64,000 bases of DNA from DASQBT01 sp963746955 (GTDB lineage Bacteria; Pseudomonadota; Gammaproteobacteria; Burkholderiales; Thiobacillaceae), in NCBI GenBank assembly GCA_963746955.1, contig CAVVDR010000004.1:62001-126000 (forward strand), written 5' to 3'. Position 1 is the first letter of the stretch; each line of letters begins with the position of its first letter. Made by a program: the position numbers and the translations under genes. The notes beneath the pieces are model-generated. The model did no database searches. It saw only the letters and a list, made by a program, of their open reading frames with translations, and was not told the origin of the DNA. Positions 53,028-62,286 of this stretch are shown one piece after another.

Positions 53028-54461
53028 ATGACGCGCAGAACCAAAATCGTCGGTACCCTGGGGCCCGCTTCCAGCGACCCCAAAGTGCTGGACAAGATGA
53101 TGGAAGCAGGGCTCGATGTGGTGAGGCTTAATTTTTCTCACGGCAAGCCGGAAGACCACATCGAGCGCGCCGAACTGGTTCGCTCATTGGCACGTGCCCG
53201 CGGCCGTGCCGTCGGTGTGCTGGTCGATCTGCAAGGTCCAAAGATTCGCATTGGCAAGTTCAAGGACGGCAAGATCACGCTGCACAAGGGTGACGCCTTC
53301 GTTCTGGACGCACAGTGCAAGCTGGGCGACCAGACTCAGGTCGGCCTGGATTACAAGGATCTGCCCAGGGACGTCGCGCGAGGCTCCACCCTGCTCCTGG
53401 ATGACGGCCGTATCGAGATGTGGGTCGAGGAAGTAAAGGGCAGCGCCATCCACTGCAAGGTGGTGCAGGGCGGCATGCTGTCCAACAACAAGGGCATCAA
53501 CCGCAAGGGTGGGGGCCTTTCCGCGGCGGCTTTGACTGAAAAGGATATTGAAGACATCAAGACAGCCGCCCTTCTGAAAGCGGATTATCTGGCGGTCTCT
53601 TTCCCCAAGACCGCGGCCGACATCCAGCAGGCCCGCAATCTGATCAAGGCGGCCGGAGGCAATTGTCAGATCGTCGCAAAGATCGAACGCGCGGAAGCGA
53701 TCACCAATCTGGAAGAAATTCTGGAAGTATCGGATGCCATCATGGTGGCGCGCGGCGACCTGGGTGTGGAGGTGGGCGATGCGGCGGTGCCGGCGCTGCA
53801 GAAGAAAATGATCCGCATGGCACGGGAACGCAACAAGCTCGCGATCACCGCCACCCAGATGATGGAGTCCATGATCTCCAGCCCAATTCCGACCCGGGCC
53901 GAAGTGTCCGACGTGGCCAACGCCGTGCTGGATGGTACCGATGCCATCATGCTGTCGGCCGAAACCGCGGCTGGCCAATACCCCATCGAGGCAGTCGCCG
54001 CCGTGGACCGGGTTTGTCTTGAAGCGGAAAAGGAATCCGAACCGATGTTCACCAACACGCGTCTGGACCACAGTTTCCTGCGGGCAGACGAAGCCATCGC
54101 GATGTCGGCAGCATTTACTTCGCTACACCTCAATATCAAGGCAATTGCCGCCATGACCCAGTCCGGCAACACCTGTCTGTGGATCTCGCGCATGAGCACC
54201 AGCGTGCCCATCTATGCCTTGACACCTGAGGTGGAAACACGTAGAAAAGTCACTCTTTACCGCGGCGTTTATCCCATAAACTTCAAGAGCAGCAAGGATA
54301 GCGACCGGGAAGAACTGCTGCAGGCGGCCGAAGAGGAATTGCGCCGCCGCGGCGCAGTGCGGGACGGGGATCTCATCATCCTCACGATAGGCGAGCCCAT
54401 CGGCAAATCCGGCGGCACCAACACCATGAAGATCGTGAAGGTGGGGAGCCACAGGAAGTAG
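53028..54461 (+). CDS. pyk: Pyruvate kinase
   Basis: A 477-residue enzyme making pyruvate and ATP from phosphoenolpyruvate. It opens MTRRTKIVGTLGPASS, has RLNFSHG, the active-site lysine region IVAKIERAEAI (about 217-227), and MVARGDLGVEVG and TATQMMESM. The C-terminal regulatory domain is intact. An imperfect palindrome lies in the 112-base gap after pgk (GGGAGTC facing GACTCC). Confidence 0.97.
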   Translation: MTRRTKIVGTLGPASSDPKVLDKMMEAGLDVVRLNFSHGKPEDHIERAELVRSLARARGRAVGVLVDLQGPKIRIGKFKDGKITLHKGDAFVLDAQCKLGDQTQVGLDYKDLPRDVARGSTLLLDDGRIEMWVEEVKGSAIHCKVVQGGMLSNNKGINRKGGGLSAAALTEKDIEDIKTAALLKADYLAVSFPKTAADIQQARNLIKAAGGNCQIVAKIERAEAITNLEEILEVSDAIMVARGDLGVEVGDAAVPALQKKMIRMARERNKLAITATQMMESMISSPIPTRAEVSDVANAVLDGTDAIMLSAETAAGQYPIEAVAAVDRVCLEAEKESEPMFTNTRLDHSFLRADEAIAMSAAFTSLHLNIKAIAAMTQSGNTCLWISRMSTSVPIYALTPEVETRRKVTLYRGVYPINFKSSKDSDREELLQAAEEELRRRGAVRDGDLIILTIGEPIGKSGGTNTMKIVKVGSHRK

Positions 54462-54545
54462 CTCTCCCTGCCGGAAAATGGGTTTGGCAAGGCCGCAGGC
54501 CGGTCCCCCCACAACAATTTTGGACCAAGTAACGAGGAGCAAGAC

Positions 54546-55610
54546 ATGGCACTAATTTCCCTGCGTCAATTGCTGGACCATGCCGCCGAGCACGCCTACG
54601 GCGTGCCGGCTTTCAACGTCAACAACCTGGAACAGATGCGCGCCATGATGGAAGCCGCTGACGAAACCGATTCGCCGGTGATCGTGCAGGCCTCGGCCGG
54701 CGCCCGCAAGTACGCCGGCGCGCCCTTTCTGCGCCATCTGATCCTGGCCGCGATCGAGGAGTTTCCCCACATTCCGGTTTGCATGCACCAGGACCACGGC
54801 ACCTCTCCCTCGGTGTGCCAGCGCTCCATCCAGCTGGGCTTTTCCTCCGTGATGATGGACGGCTCGCTGAAGGAAGACGGCAAGACCCCCGCCTCCTATG
54901 ACTACAACGTAGATGTCACCCGCCGCGCCGTGGAAATGGCGCATGCCTGCGGCGTGTCGGTGGAAGGGGAACTGGGCTGCCTGGGTTCCCTGGAAACCGG
55001 CCAGGCCGGCGAAGAAGACGGCATCGGCGCCGAAGGCACCTTGGATCATAGCCAGTTGCTGACCGACCCGAACGAAGCCGCCGACTTCGTCTCCAAGACC
55101 AAAGTGGACGCGCTGGCCATCGCCATCGGAACCTCGCATGGCGCCTACAAGTTCAGCCGTCCGCCGACGGGCGACATCCTGGCAATCGGCCGCATCAAGG
55201 AAATCCATGCCCGCATCCCCAACGTGCACTTGGTGATGCACGGGTCCTCCTCTGTTCCACAGGAGTGGCTCAAGATCATCAACAGCTACGGCGGTGACAT
55301 GGGAGAAACCTACGGCGTGCCGGTGGAAGAAATCGTTGAAGGCATCAAGCATGGGGTGCGCAAGGTCAACATCGACACGGACCTGCGAATGGCGTCAACC
55401 GGCGCAGTGCGCAAGTTCCTGGCCGAGAACAAGAAGGAGTTCGACCCGCGCAAGTTTCTCATCGCCTCTACCAAGGCCATGCGGGAGATCTGCAAGGCTC
55501 GCTACGAAGCGTTCGGCACGGCAGGCAACGCCCCCAAGATAAGGCCCATGAGTCTGGATGCCATGGTCAAGCGCTACGACAAGGGCGAACTGGATCCGCG
55601 CGTTAACTGA
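54546..55610 (+). CDS. fba: Class II fructose-1,6-bisphosphate aldolase
   Basis: A 354-residue zinc aldolase. Metal ligands lie in VCMHQDHGTS and in the later LVMHGSSSVPQEW; the phosphate-binding VRKVNIDTDLRMA lies near 276. The long form with ESMA-like C-terminus and the extra GEEDGIGAEG loop matches the CbbA-like group found in Betaproteobacteria, used in both glycolysis and the Calvin cycle. It ends the operon; a strong terminator follows. Confidence 0.97.
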   Translation: MALISLRQLLDHAAEHAYGVPAFNVNNLEQMRAMMEAADETDSPVIVQASAGARKYAGAPFLRHLILAAIEEFPHIPVCMHQDHGTSPSVCQRSIQLGFSSVMMDGSLKEDGKTPASYDYNVDVTRRAVEMAHACGVSVEGELGCLGSLETGQAGEEDGIGAEGTLDHSQLLTDPNEAADFVSKTKVDALAIAIGTSHGAYKFSRPPTGDILAIGRIKEIHARIPNVHLVMHGSSSVPQEWLKIINSYGGDMGETYGVPVEEIVEGIKHGVRKVNIDTDLRMASTGAVRKFLAENKKEFDPRKFLIASTKAMREICKARYEAFGTAGNAPKIRPMSLDAMVKRYDKGELDPRVN

Positions 55611-55632
55611 CGCCGGTTTGTTGCCCAGGAGG

Positions 55633-55660
55633 AAGGCGGCGCATGCTGCCTTTTTCTTTT
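55633..55660 (+). terminator. Rho-independent terminator after fba
   Basis: Stem AAGGCGGC/GCTGCCTT (55633-55640, 55645-55652, one G-U pair) with a GCAT loop, followed by TTTTTCTTTT. It closes the tkt-fba operon. Confidence 0.88.
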
Positions 55661-55774
55661 CCGGGTCGCAGGGCTCGGCCGCTGCGCGTTCAGGCACACC
55701 CGCCCGGGTAACCATTCAGAAGTCTTGCTGTAGTACCATGAAGCCTTTGTCGAACCATCAATGGAGTTAGAGCA

Positions 55775-56539
55775 ATGCGTTTGCGTTCAGGTCTGTCCCT
55801 TATTCTCTTCGCCATCCTGTCCGTTGGCTGCGCATCCAAGGAGACCCTGGAGTCCCAGGCCACGTCCACCAACCAGCACTTGGACGAGATGAAGCAGGCC
55901 CAGGCGAGCCTGGGAATCGCCCAGCAAAAGCTGGAGGCTCGGATTGCCAGAATGGAAGCGGATAGTGCGGCGCAAACTGCGCGGCTTGATCAGATGGGCC
56001 CCACCAGTGCCGAGCTAAAAAGCCAGATGGATGCCTTGCACAGCCAGGCCGCGGCCCAACAGTCCGATCTCTCGACCCTCTCCGGCCGTCTGGACAAACA
56101 GGCCACCGCCTTGGCCCAAGCCAGCGAGGCCGCCGCCGATGCGGTGAAGATTGCGCGCGACAGCCGCATGGTGTCGGGCAAGATTGTGGATTCCCTGACC
56201 CTGACGGACGATATGGTCTTATACAACTATGAACAGCCCGAATTAACCCCAAAAGGCAGGAAGGCCATGGATGAACTGATCGCCCGGGCGCGTCCCCAAT
56301 TGCCTTATATTTTCATCGAGATCATCGGCTACAGCGACGACGCCAGTCTGGGCAGCCAGAATCGCAGAATCGCTTTGGAGCGCGCCGAATCGATCCGGCG
56401 CTACTTGTTTGAAGTGGGCGGCATTCCCCTGCACCGCATGTCGGAGATTTCCTATGGCGCGCTAAGGCCGGTCGACGAGGACAATTCGCTGGAAGGGCGC
56501 AGCCGCAACCGGCGCGTAACTGTGCAGGTACTAAAGTAA
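55775..56539 (+). CDS. OmpA-family coiled-coil lipoprotein
   Basis: A 254-residue outer-membrane lipoprotein: the signal peptide ends in the lipobox LSVG before Cys19. A coiled coil (about 30-125; repeated Q/L/A heptads such as LGIAQQKLEARIARME) joins a C-terminal OmpA peptidoglycan-binding domain (about 145-254) with the pattern IIGYSDD, RRIALERAESIRRYL and GRSRNRRV. It probably ties the outer membrane to the cell wall. It is a single-gene unit with its own terminator. Confidence 0.88.
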   Translation: MRLRSGLSLILFAILSVGCASKETLESQATSTNQHLDEMKQAQASLGIAQQKLEARIARMEADSAAQTARLDQMGPTSAELKSQMDALHSQAAAQQSDLSTLSGRLDKQATALAQASEAAADAVKIARDSRMVSGKIVDSLTLTDDMVLYNYEQPELTPKGRKAMDELIARARPQLPYIFIEIIGYSDDASLGSQNRRIALERAESIRRYLFEVGGIPLHRMSEISYGALRPVDEDNSLEGRSRNRRVTVQVLK

Positions 56540-56562
56540 TCCCTTGCGGTTAAGTGATGGAA

Positions 56563-56588
56563 AGCGGCTTTCCAGCCGCTCTTTTTTT
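56563..56588 (+). terminator. Rho-independent terminator after the OmpA-like gene
   Basis: Stem AGCGGCT/AGCCGCT (56563-56569, 56574-56580) with a TTCC loop, followed by CTTTTTTT. It also separates the plus-strand gene from the convergent corC. Confidence 0.9.
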
Positions 56589-56611
56589 GTGTTTGGTCTG
56601 ATTGGGCTTGC

Positions 56612-57463
56612 TTACACTTCGAGCGGCAATTGTGGCGCAGCCACCATGCGCTCCACCACCAGGGTGTGGACCCTGCGGCTGTCGGCGCGGAGGACCTGAA
56701 CCTTGAGCCCATCGAATTCGATGACCTCACCGCGTTTGGGCAGATGGCCGAATCGGCTGATCACGAGCCCGCCCACCGTATCATAATCCTCGTCGGAATA
56801 ATGGGTGCCCATCACCGCGTTGAAGTCGGCGACTTCGGTAGCGGCCTTGACCCGGAAGCGACCGGTCTTGTCGCGTATGATGTTGTCCTCGGTTTCATCG
56901 AAATCATATTCGTCCTCGATATCGCCGACGATCTGCTCGAGGACGTCCTCGATGGTCACCAGTCCGGCCACGCCGCCATACTCATCGACGACGATGGCCA
57001 TATGATTTCGGCTGGCGCGGAACTCCTTGAGCAATACATTGAGTCGTTTGGATTCGGGAATGAATACGGCGGGGCGCAGCGTGCTACGGATGCTTTCCTG
57101 CTCCCCGGCCTGCAAGCGCAGCAGATCCTTGGCCAGTAGGATCCCAATGACATCGTCTTTGTCGCCATTGACGGCCGGAAAGCGTGAGTGCGCGGCCTCA
57201 ATCACTTGGGGCAGGAATTGTTCAAGCGTCTGGTTGATATCCACTACGTCCATCTGCGAGCGGGGAATCATGATGTCCCGCACCTGCATTTCGCTGACCT
57301 GCAGCACGCCTTCGATCATCGCCAGCGCGTCGGCATCCATCAGATTGCGCTCGTAGGCGCTGTGCAATAGCTCGATTAATTGTTCCCGGTCTTCCGGTTC
57401 CCGCATCAGCAACGCGGAAAGCCGTTCCAGCAAGGAGGGCTTAGGGTGACTGTCTGAGTCCAT
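56612..57463 (-). CDS. corC: CorC-like magnesium/cobalt transporter-associated CBS protein
   Basis: A 283-residue cytoplasmic protein without membrane segments, like E. coli CorC. Two CBS domains (about 65-185) include VRDIMIPRSQMDVVDI and NHMAIVVDEYGGVAGLVTIEDVLEQIVGDIEDE; a CorC/HlyC domain (about 205-283) closes it. It is linked to magnesium and cobalt efflux. It is the last gene of the minus-strand miaB-phoH-ybeY-corC operon; lnt, often next in this order, is absent. Confidence 0.93.
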   Translation of the reverse strand: MDSDSHPKPSLLERLSALLMREPEDREQLIELLHSAYERNLMDADALAMIEGVLQVSEMQVRDIMIPRSQMDVVDINQTLEQFLPQVIEAAHSRFPAVNGDKDDVIGILLAKDLLRLQAGEQESIRSTLRPAVFIPESKRLNVLLKEFRASRNHMAIVVDEYGGVAGLVTIEDVLEQIVGDIEDEYDFDETEDNIIRDKTGRFRVKAATEVADFNAVMGTHYSDEDYDTVGGLVISRFGHLPKRGEVIEFDGLKVQVLRADSRRVHTLVVERMVAAPQLPLEV

Positions 57464-57514
57464 AAGACCAGTTGGAGTGGAAAAGGATAAGCATCGACGC
57501 CCAGCGGTTTCCGC

Positions 57515-58078
57515 TCATTTCTCTCCCTCGTAGGGGTCGCTAAAACCCAATTTTGCCAGAATTGTGGCTTCCCTTGCTTCCATGATGACAGCCTCTTCTT
57601 CCGAATCGTGATCATAGCCCTGCAAGTGCAGCATGCCGTGCACCGTCAGATGCGCGTAATGGTCGAGCAGGTCCTTGCCCTGCTGCCGTGCTTCCATTTC
57701 CACCACCGGCGCGCAAAGGACAATATCGCCGCTCATGGAGACCTTGGACTCAAACTCGTTCTTGCCATATATGAACGTCAGCACATTGGTGGCGTAATCC
57801 TTGCCACGAAAGTCGCGATTAAGCGCACGGCCTTCCTCGCCCTCCACAAGACGAAGCGTTACCGAAACGCTATTGCCCTCACCCCCGACATCTTTCCCCG
57901 CAAGCGGGGCGGGTTGAGAAAGGGTGGCGCTGACCCAGCGGCGAAACTGCGCCCGGCTGGGAATCGGCAGGAGTTTGCGGGCATATTGCACGGACAGCGA
58001 AAGCCGCGGGCGGCCACCCGCAGTCCTAGTTCTTGTTGCTGTCAGCCTGCTTCTTTTGCTGGGCATAGGCGTGGACAA
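57515..58078 (-). CDS. ybeY: Endoribonuclease YbeY
   Basis: A metal-dependent RNase for 16S rRNA 3' maturation and ribosome quality control. The zinc site HLTVHGMLHLQGYDH has the HX3HX5H pattern; DVLTF-like NVLTFIYG precedes it. From the ATG at 58078 there are 187 residues, but the first 25 or so overlap phoH by 53 bases and look unlike the family; similarity begins at RLSLSVQYA. A later start, for example the ATG at 58066, is equally possible. Confidence 0.9.
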   Translation of the reverse strand: MSTPMPSKRSRLTATRTRTAGGRPRLSLSVQYARKLLPIPSRAQFRRWVSATLSQPAPLAGKDVGGEGNSVSVTLRLVEGEEGRALNRDFRGKDYATNVLTFIYGKNEFESKVSMSGDIVLCAPVVEMEARQQGKDLLDHYAHLTVHGMLHLQGYDHDSEEEAVIMEAREATILAKLGFSDPYEGEK

Positions 58079-58985
58079 TGCGCGCGACCAAGGGATGACG
58101 CACTACATCTTCGTGGGTAAATCTGGTGAAGGCGATGCCGCGCACCTCCTTAAGCACGCTCTGGGCGTCCACCAGACCGGACTTCATGCCCTTCGGCAAA
58201 TCAATCTGGGTGATGTCGCCGGTGACCACCGCCTTGGCCCCGAACCCGATGCGGGTCAGAAACATCTGCATTTGTTCGCGGGTTGTGTTCTGCGCCTCAT
58301 CCAGAATGACAAAGGCATGATTCAGGGTACGGCCGCGCATGAAGGCAAGGGGCGCCACTTCTATGGTGCTGCGTTCCAGCAGCCTGGCCACCTTGTCGAA
58401 ACCCATGAGGTCATAAAGAGCGTCATACAGCGGGCGCAGGTAGGGATCCACCTTCTGCGCCAGATCGCCGGGCAGAAAACCCAGACGCTCGCCTGCCTCG
58501 ACCGCCGGGCGGGTCAGCACAATGCGCTTGACCACATCGCGCTCCAGGGCGTCCACCGCGCAGGCCACAGCGAGATAGGTTTTGCCGGTACCGGCCGGCC
58601 CGATGCCGAAGGCGATATCGTGGCCGAGAATCTGCTCAATGTATTCGCCCTGGCGCGGAGTGCGCGGCTTCAGATCGCTGCGGCGGGTACGCAGCATCGG
58701 CGCGTCATCAATGTCCGCCACACCGCGGGTCAATTCCACGATCCCGAGCTGAATGTCATCCAGGCTCAGGCCATCGCTCGCGCGATTGTAAAAATGTTCC
58801 AGCGCCACCAGGCCTTGCTCAGCTCGCGCCTTGGAACCGGATACGGTGAAACTTGCGCCGCGGCGCCGGATCGCCACGTCAAACGCGGTCTCGATCTGGC
58901 GCAGATTTTCCTCCAGCGGCCCGCAAAGGTTGGACAAGCGCCGGTTGTCCACCGGCTTGAAGCTCACGTCAAGACTGGTAATCAA
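58026..58985 (-). CDS. ybeZ: PhoH-like ATPase YbeZ
   Basis: A 319-residue P-loop ATPase. Walker A GPAGTGKT lies at about 127-134; VILDEAQNTT is Walker B, followed by VTGDITQIDLP. It works with YbeY in RNA metabolism. The start overlaps the miaB stop by 4 bases, and its end overlaps ybeY, so the three are translated together. Confidence 0.95.
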   Translation of the reverse strand: MITSLDVSFKPVDNRRLSNLCGPLEENLRQIETAFDVAIRRRGASFTVSGSKARAEQGLVALEHFYNRASDGLSLDDIQLGIVELTRGVADIDDAPMLRTRRSDLKPRTPRQGEYIEQILGHDIAFGIGPAGTGKTYLAVACAVDALERDVVKRIVLTRPAVEAGERLGFLPGDLAQKVDPYLRPLYDALYDLMGFDKVARLLERSTIEVAPLAFMRGRTLNHAFVILDEAQNTTREQMQMFLTRIGFGAKAVVTGDITQIDLPKGMKSGLVDAQSVLKEVRGIAFTRFTHEDVVRHPLVARIVHAYAQQKKQADSNKN

Positions 58986-60319
58986 TGGGTGACGATTTCT
59001 CCGCGCAAGGAATGAGGGAAGGCCTGGGTAATGGTGACATCCACAAACGATCCGATCAAGCGCGGCTGGCCTTTGAAATTGACCACCCGGTTGTTGTCGG
59101 TGCGGGCAGCCAGTTCGCCGGCCTCTTTTTTGGCCATGCCATCGACCAGCACGCGCTGTACCGTACCCACCATGGCGGCGGAAATCTTTTCCGCATTCGC
59201 CTGAACGGTCTTTTGCAAGCGCGCGAGTCGGATCTGTTTTGCGGCGTGGGGTACGTCGTCCGCGTAATCCGCCGCGGGCGTGCCGGGACGCTGGCTGTAG
59301 ATGAAGGAAAAGGACGCATCGTAGCCCACGTCTTCGATCAGCTTCATGGTCTGTTCGAAATCCACGTCGGTCTCTCCAGGAAAACCGACGATGAAATCCG
59401 AGGAAATCGAAATGCCGGGCCGCGCGTCTTTCAGCTTGCGGATGATGCTCTTGTATTCCAGAACCGTGTAACCGCGCTTCATTGCCGCCAGGATGCGATC
59501 CGAGCCGGACTGAACCGGCAAATGCAGATGCGACACCAGCTTGGGAAGGTGCCGGTAGGCTTCGATCAGCCGCGTGGTCATTTCACGCGGATGGCTCGTG
59601 GTGTAGCGGATGCGTTGTATGCCGGGTACCTCGTGCACCACTTCCACCAACAGGGCGAGATCTGCAATCTCGCCGTCATCCATCACACCCCGATAAGCAT
59701 TGACGTTCTGCCCCAATAAGGTGACTTCCTTAACGCCTTGCTCTGCCAGGGCCGCCACCTCGACAATCACGTCATCCAGGGGACGCGAGACTTCCTCGCC
59801 GCGAGTGTAGGGCACCACGCAGAAGGTGCAGTACTTGGAACAGCCTTCCATGATGGAGACGAAGGCAGCGGGCCCTTCCACTTTGGCGGTCGGCAGATGA
59901 TCGAACTTCTCGATTTCCGGGAACGAGATATCCACCTGTGCGCGGCCGCTGGCACGCCGTTTGGCAATCATTTCCGGCAGCCGGTGCAGGGTCTGGGGGC
60001 CGAACACCAGATCTACATAAGACGCCCGCGATATAATCGCCGCGCCTTCCTGGGAAGCGACGCAGCCGCCCACCCCGATGATCAAATTGGGATTTCCTGC
60101 TTTCAGGGGTTTGACCCGGCCCAAGTCGGAAAATACTTTCTCCTGCGCCTTCTCTCGCACCGAGCAGGTGTTGAACAAAATCACGTCGGCTTCATCCGGG
60201 TTCTCCGTCCGCACCAAGCCGTCGGACTCGCGCAGCACATCCGCCATTTTGTCCGAGTCATACTCGTTCATCTGGCAACCGAAGGTCTTTATGAATACTT
60301 TGCGGGGCGGGGTGCTCAT
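58982..60319 (-). CDS. miaB: tRNA-2-methylthio-N6-dimethylallyladenosine synthase MiaB
   Basis: A 445-residue radical SAM methylthiotransferase modifying A37 of tRNAs that read UNN codons. The auxiliary cluster cysteines are Cys15, Cys52 and Cys86; the radical SAM motif is Cys160-X3-Cys164-X2-Cys167 (CSKYCTFC). A C-terminal TRAM domain ends the protein. It starts the minus-strand operon, 43 bases downstream of the tRNA-Met gene on the same strand. Confidence 0.97.
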   Translation of the reverse strand: MSTPPRKVFIKTFGCQMNEYDSDKMADVLRESDGLVRTENPDEADVILFNTCSVREKAQEKVFSDLGRVKPLKAGNPNLIIGVGGCVASQEGAAIISRASYVDLVFGPQTLHRLPEMIAKRRASGRAQVDISFPEIEKFDHLPTAKVEGPAAFVSIMEGCSKYCTFCVVPYTRGEEVSRPLDDVIVEVAALAEQGVKEVTLLGQNVNAYRGVMDDGEIADLALLVEVVHEVPGIQRIRYTTSHPREMTTRLIEAYRHLPKLVSHLHLPVQSGSDRILAAMKRGYTVLEYKSIIRKLKDARPGISISSDFIVGFPGETDVDFEQTMKLIEDVGYDASFSFIYSQRPGTPAADYADDVPHAAKQIRLARLQKTVQANAEKISAAMVGTVQRVLVDGMAKKEAGELAARTDNNRVVNFKGQPRLIGSFVDVTITQAFPHSLRGEIVTH

Positions 60320-60361
60320 GGGTGCCGGGGCAGTGAATAAACTGGGGGCATGGAGTAAAAA

Positions 60362-60438
60362 TGGTGGTGATGGGCAGAATTGAACTGCCGACCTGTGGGT
60401 TATGAATCCACCGCTCTAACCAACTGAGCTACATCACC
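60362..60438 (-). tRNA. tRNA-Met (anticodon CAT, elongator type)
   Basis: A 77-base cloverleaf on the minus strand: acceptor GGTGATG/CATCACC, D-arm with AGCTCAGTTGGTTAGAG, anticodon stem GTGGA/CCCAC region with loop TTCATAA, T-loop TTCAATTC, discriminator A and an encoded CCA. The acceptor pairs fully at its first position, unlike initiator tRNA. A tRNA-Ile reading AUA also carries CAT; I judge Met more likely. Confidence 0.95.
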
Positions 60439-60500
60439 ATCCGCTACGCGGCGACCAGGGCGCGCACAACAAACCCCATGCACAACGTAGAAAGTTGATT

Positions 60501-60530
60501 ACTATACATTTTTTGCATGTTCCCTGTCAA
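60501..60530 (-). promoter_or_regulatory. Promoter of tRNA-Met (and perhaps miaB operon)
   Basis: On the minus strand, TTGACA (60530-60525, perfect) and TATAGT (60506-60501, 5 of 6) stand 18 bases apart. The predicted start lies about 55 bases before the tRNA. No other promoter is obvious between the tRNA and miaB, so miaB may be transcribed from here too. Confidence 0.7.
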
Positions 60531-60765
60531 AGTCAACGTGTCGCCAATGCCTCGCGGAACATTAAAGGAACATGGCATCCGCTTCGGCTACGCTTAAGTC
60601 TTGATGCCCATGAAAAGTATTACCATGATTCATCATGTCAATGCAGATATGCAGCTTTCCGGGGCCCAGATTCTGGCCAAGCCCCAATGACTTTTTTTTC
60701 TCCGACTTGGCGCTGCCCCGTTAGGCCATCGGTGCAGGCGGACTGGACTGGAAGGACGTTGAACC

Positions 60766-60855
60766 TTGATCGCCCAGCATCTGCGAGACTTGCTCGTTTC
60801 CATCTATATCTACATCACCTACTGGGCAGGAGCGGCGGCCGCCGAAACGGACTGA
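60766..60855 (+). CDS. Possible 29-residue hydrophobic peptide upstream of the ligase-like gene
   Basis: A TTG at 60766 opens LIAQHLRDLLVSIYIYITYW and ends at a TGA at 60853-60855. GGAAGG lies 10 bases upstream, an in-frame stop lies directly before it, and the ATG of the next gene is only 6 bases downstream. The aromatic and aliphatic middle could insert in a membrane. It could be a leader peptide coupled to the next gene, or chance. Confidence 0.3.
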   Translation: MIAQHLRDLLVSIYIYITYWAGAAAAETD

Positions 60856-60861
60856 ACGCCC

Positions 60862-62286
60862 ATGGGACAGGAAATCAGCCAAACCCTGTTTGCTGGTGAG
60901 GACTATGTCGAATATGACCGGCGCTTGCGACAGGAGATTGACCTGCTCAACGCCTGGCTGGAGGCAGGTCGCTTTTCCTCCCGTAGCGGGGTGGGCGGCT
61001 ATGAACTGGAGTGCTGGCTGCTGGATCACAACTACTTCCCGACTCCCATCAACCAGGCCTACTTGGCGCGCCTGAACAATCCGCTGGTGGGGCCGGAATT
61101 GTCCTGCTTCAACGTGGAACTCAATGGCGTGCCACAGCTCTTGCGGGGAACAGCGCTGGCGGACATGCGCAGCGAACTCCAGGGCACCTGGAACCAGTGC
61201 CAGGAAGTTGCGCACACGATGGACAGCATGTTGATGATGATCGGCATCCTGCCCAGCATTCGCCAGCAGGGCTTGTGTCTCGCCAACATGGCCGATGTCA
61301 GGCGTTATCGGGCGCTCAACGAGCAGATGCTCACGCGGCGGGCGGGACGCCCGCTGCACATCCGAATCGATGGCCGCCAGCGGTTGGACCTGGTGCATCC
61401 GGACGTGATGCTGGAGGCCGCCACCACTTCCTTCCAGTTGCACCTTCAAGTTCCCCAGGCAGAGGCCGTTCGCTATTTCAATGCGTCCTTGATTGCCGCC
61501 GGACCTTTGCTGGCCGGCGCGGTCAATTCTCCTTATTTGTTTGATCATGATCTATGGGACGAAACCCGCATTCCGTTGTTTGAACAAGCGGTAGACGGCG
61601 GCGAGGGCACGGATGCCTCGGTCCGCCGGGTAGACTTCGGTTGCGGCTATGCGCGCGAAACCCTGTTTGAATGCTTCGCCGACAACCTGAACCGCTATCC
61701 CGTGCTGTTGCCCCTGCTGATGGATACACCTGCGGAGCGCTTCGCCCATCTGCGCCTGCACAACGGCACAATCTGGCGTTGGGTGCGCCCGCTGATCGGC
61801 TTTGATCCGGATGGCACGCCGCACTTGCGCATCGAGCAACGCGTCCTGCCTTCCGGGCCCTCGATTGCGGACATGCTCGCTAATGCTGCTTTGTATTTAG
61901 GTCTGGTGCGCTTTCTGGCCAGGCTTGGCAATGCTCCGGAAGAGGATTTCCCGTTCGAACACGCAAGGGCAAATTTCTACGCCGCCGCGAACTACGGCCT
62001 GGACGCGGAATTGCATTGGTTGGGCGGCGGCCAGATCCACGCTCGCACCCTGCTGCTGGAGGAAATACTTCCCATGGCCCAACAAGGATTGAAGACGCTG
62101 ACATTGGATCAAAATGACATCGACATCGCGCTCGACATCCTGGAAGCGCGCATCACCTCCGGCCAGACCGGTGCGGCCTGGCAGCGCGCCTACTGCAGGC
62201 GGCACCAGGCCGACAGCCTGCACCTGGTAGTCGCCTATCTGGAACGGCAGCGCGGCGGGATGCCCGTGCATGAATGGGATATTTGA
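60862..62286 (+). CDS. Glutamate-cysteine-ligase-like (GCS2 family) carboxylate-amine ligase
   Basis: A 474-residue enzyme of the glutamine-synthetase-related GCS2 fold: YELECWLLDHNYFPTP and ELSCFNVELNG supply the acidic metal-site residues, DMRSEL and ATTSFQLHLQV the substrate region, and RIEQRVLPSGPSIADM the end of the sheet. The classic reaction joins glutamate to cysteine, but this branch is sequence-divergent, and its neighbour is an M14 peptidase, so another amino-acid pair is possible. It overlaps the next gene by 17 bases. Confidence 0.8.
   Translation: MGQEISQTLFAGEDYVEYDRRLRQEIDLLNAWLEAGRFSSRSGVGGYELECWLLDHNYFPTPINQAYLARLNNPLVGPELSCFNVELNGVPQLLRGTALADMRSELQGTWNQCQEVAHTMDSMLMMIGILPSIRQQGLCLANMADVRRYRALNEQMLTRRAGRPLHIRIDGRQRLDLVHPDVMLEAATTSFQLHLQVPQAEAVRYFNASLIAAGPLLAGAVNSPYLFDHDLWDETRIPLFEQAVDGGEGTDASVRRVDFGCGYARETLFECFADNLNRYPVLLPLLMDTPAERFAHLRLHNGTIWRWVRPLIGFDPDGTPHLRIEQRVLPSGPSIADMLANAALYLGLVRFLARLGNAPEEDFPFEHARANFYAAANYGLDAELHWLGGGQIHARTLLLEEILPMAQQGLKTLTLDQNDIDIALDILEARITSGQTGAAWQRAYCRRHQADSLHLVVAYLERQRGGMPVHEWDI

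Larger units (their letters stand above)
60439..60861. other. Intergenic region between tRNA-Met and the ligase-like gene
   Basis: About 423 bases. They hold the minus-strand promoter at 60501-60530 and, near the right end, a tiny plus-strand frame at 60766-60855. Otherwise I see nothing. Confidence 0.5.
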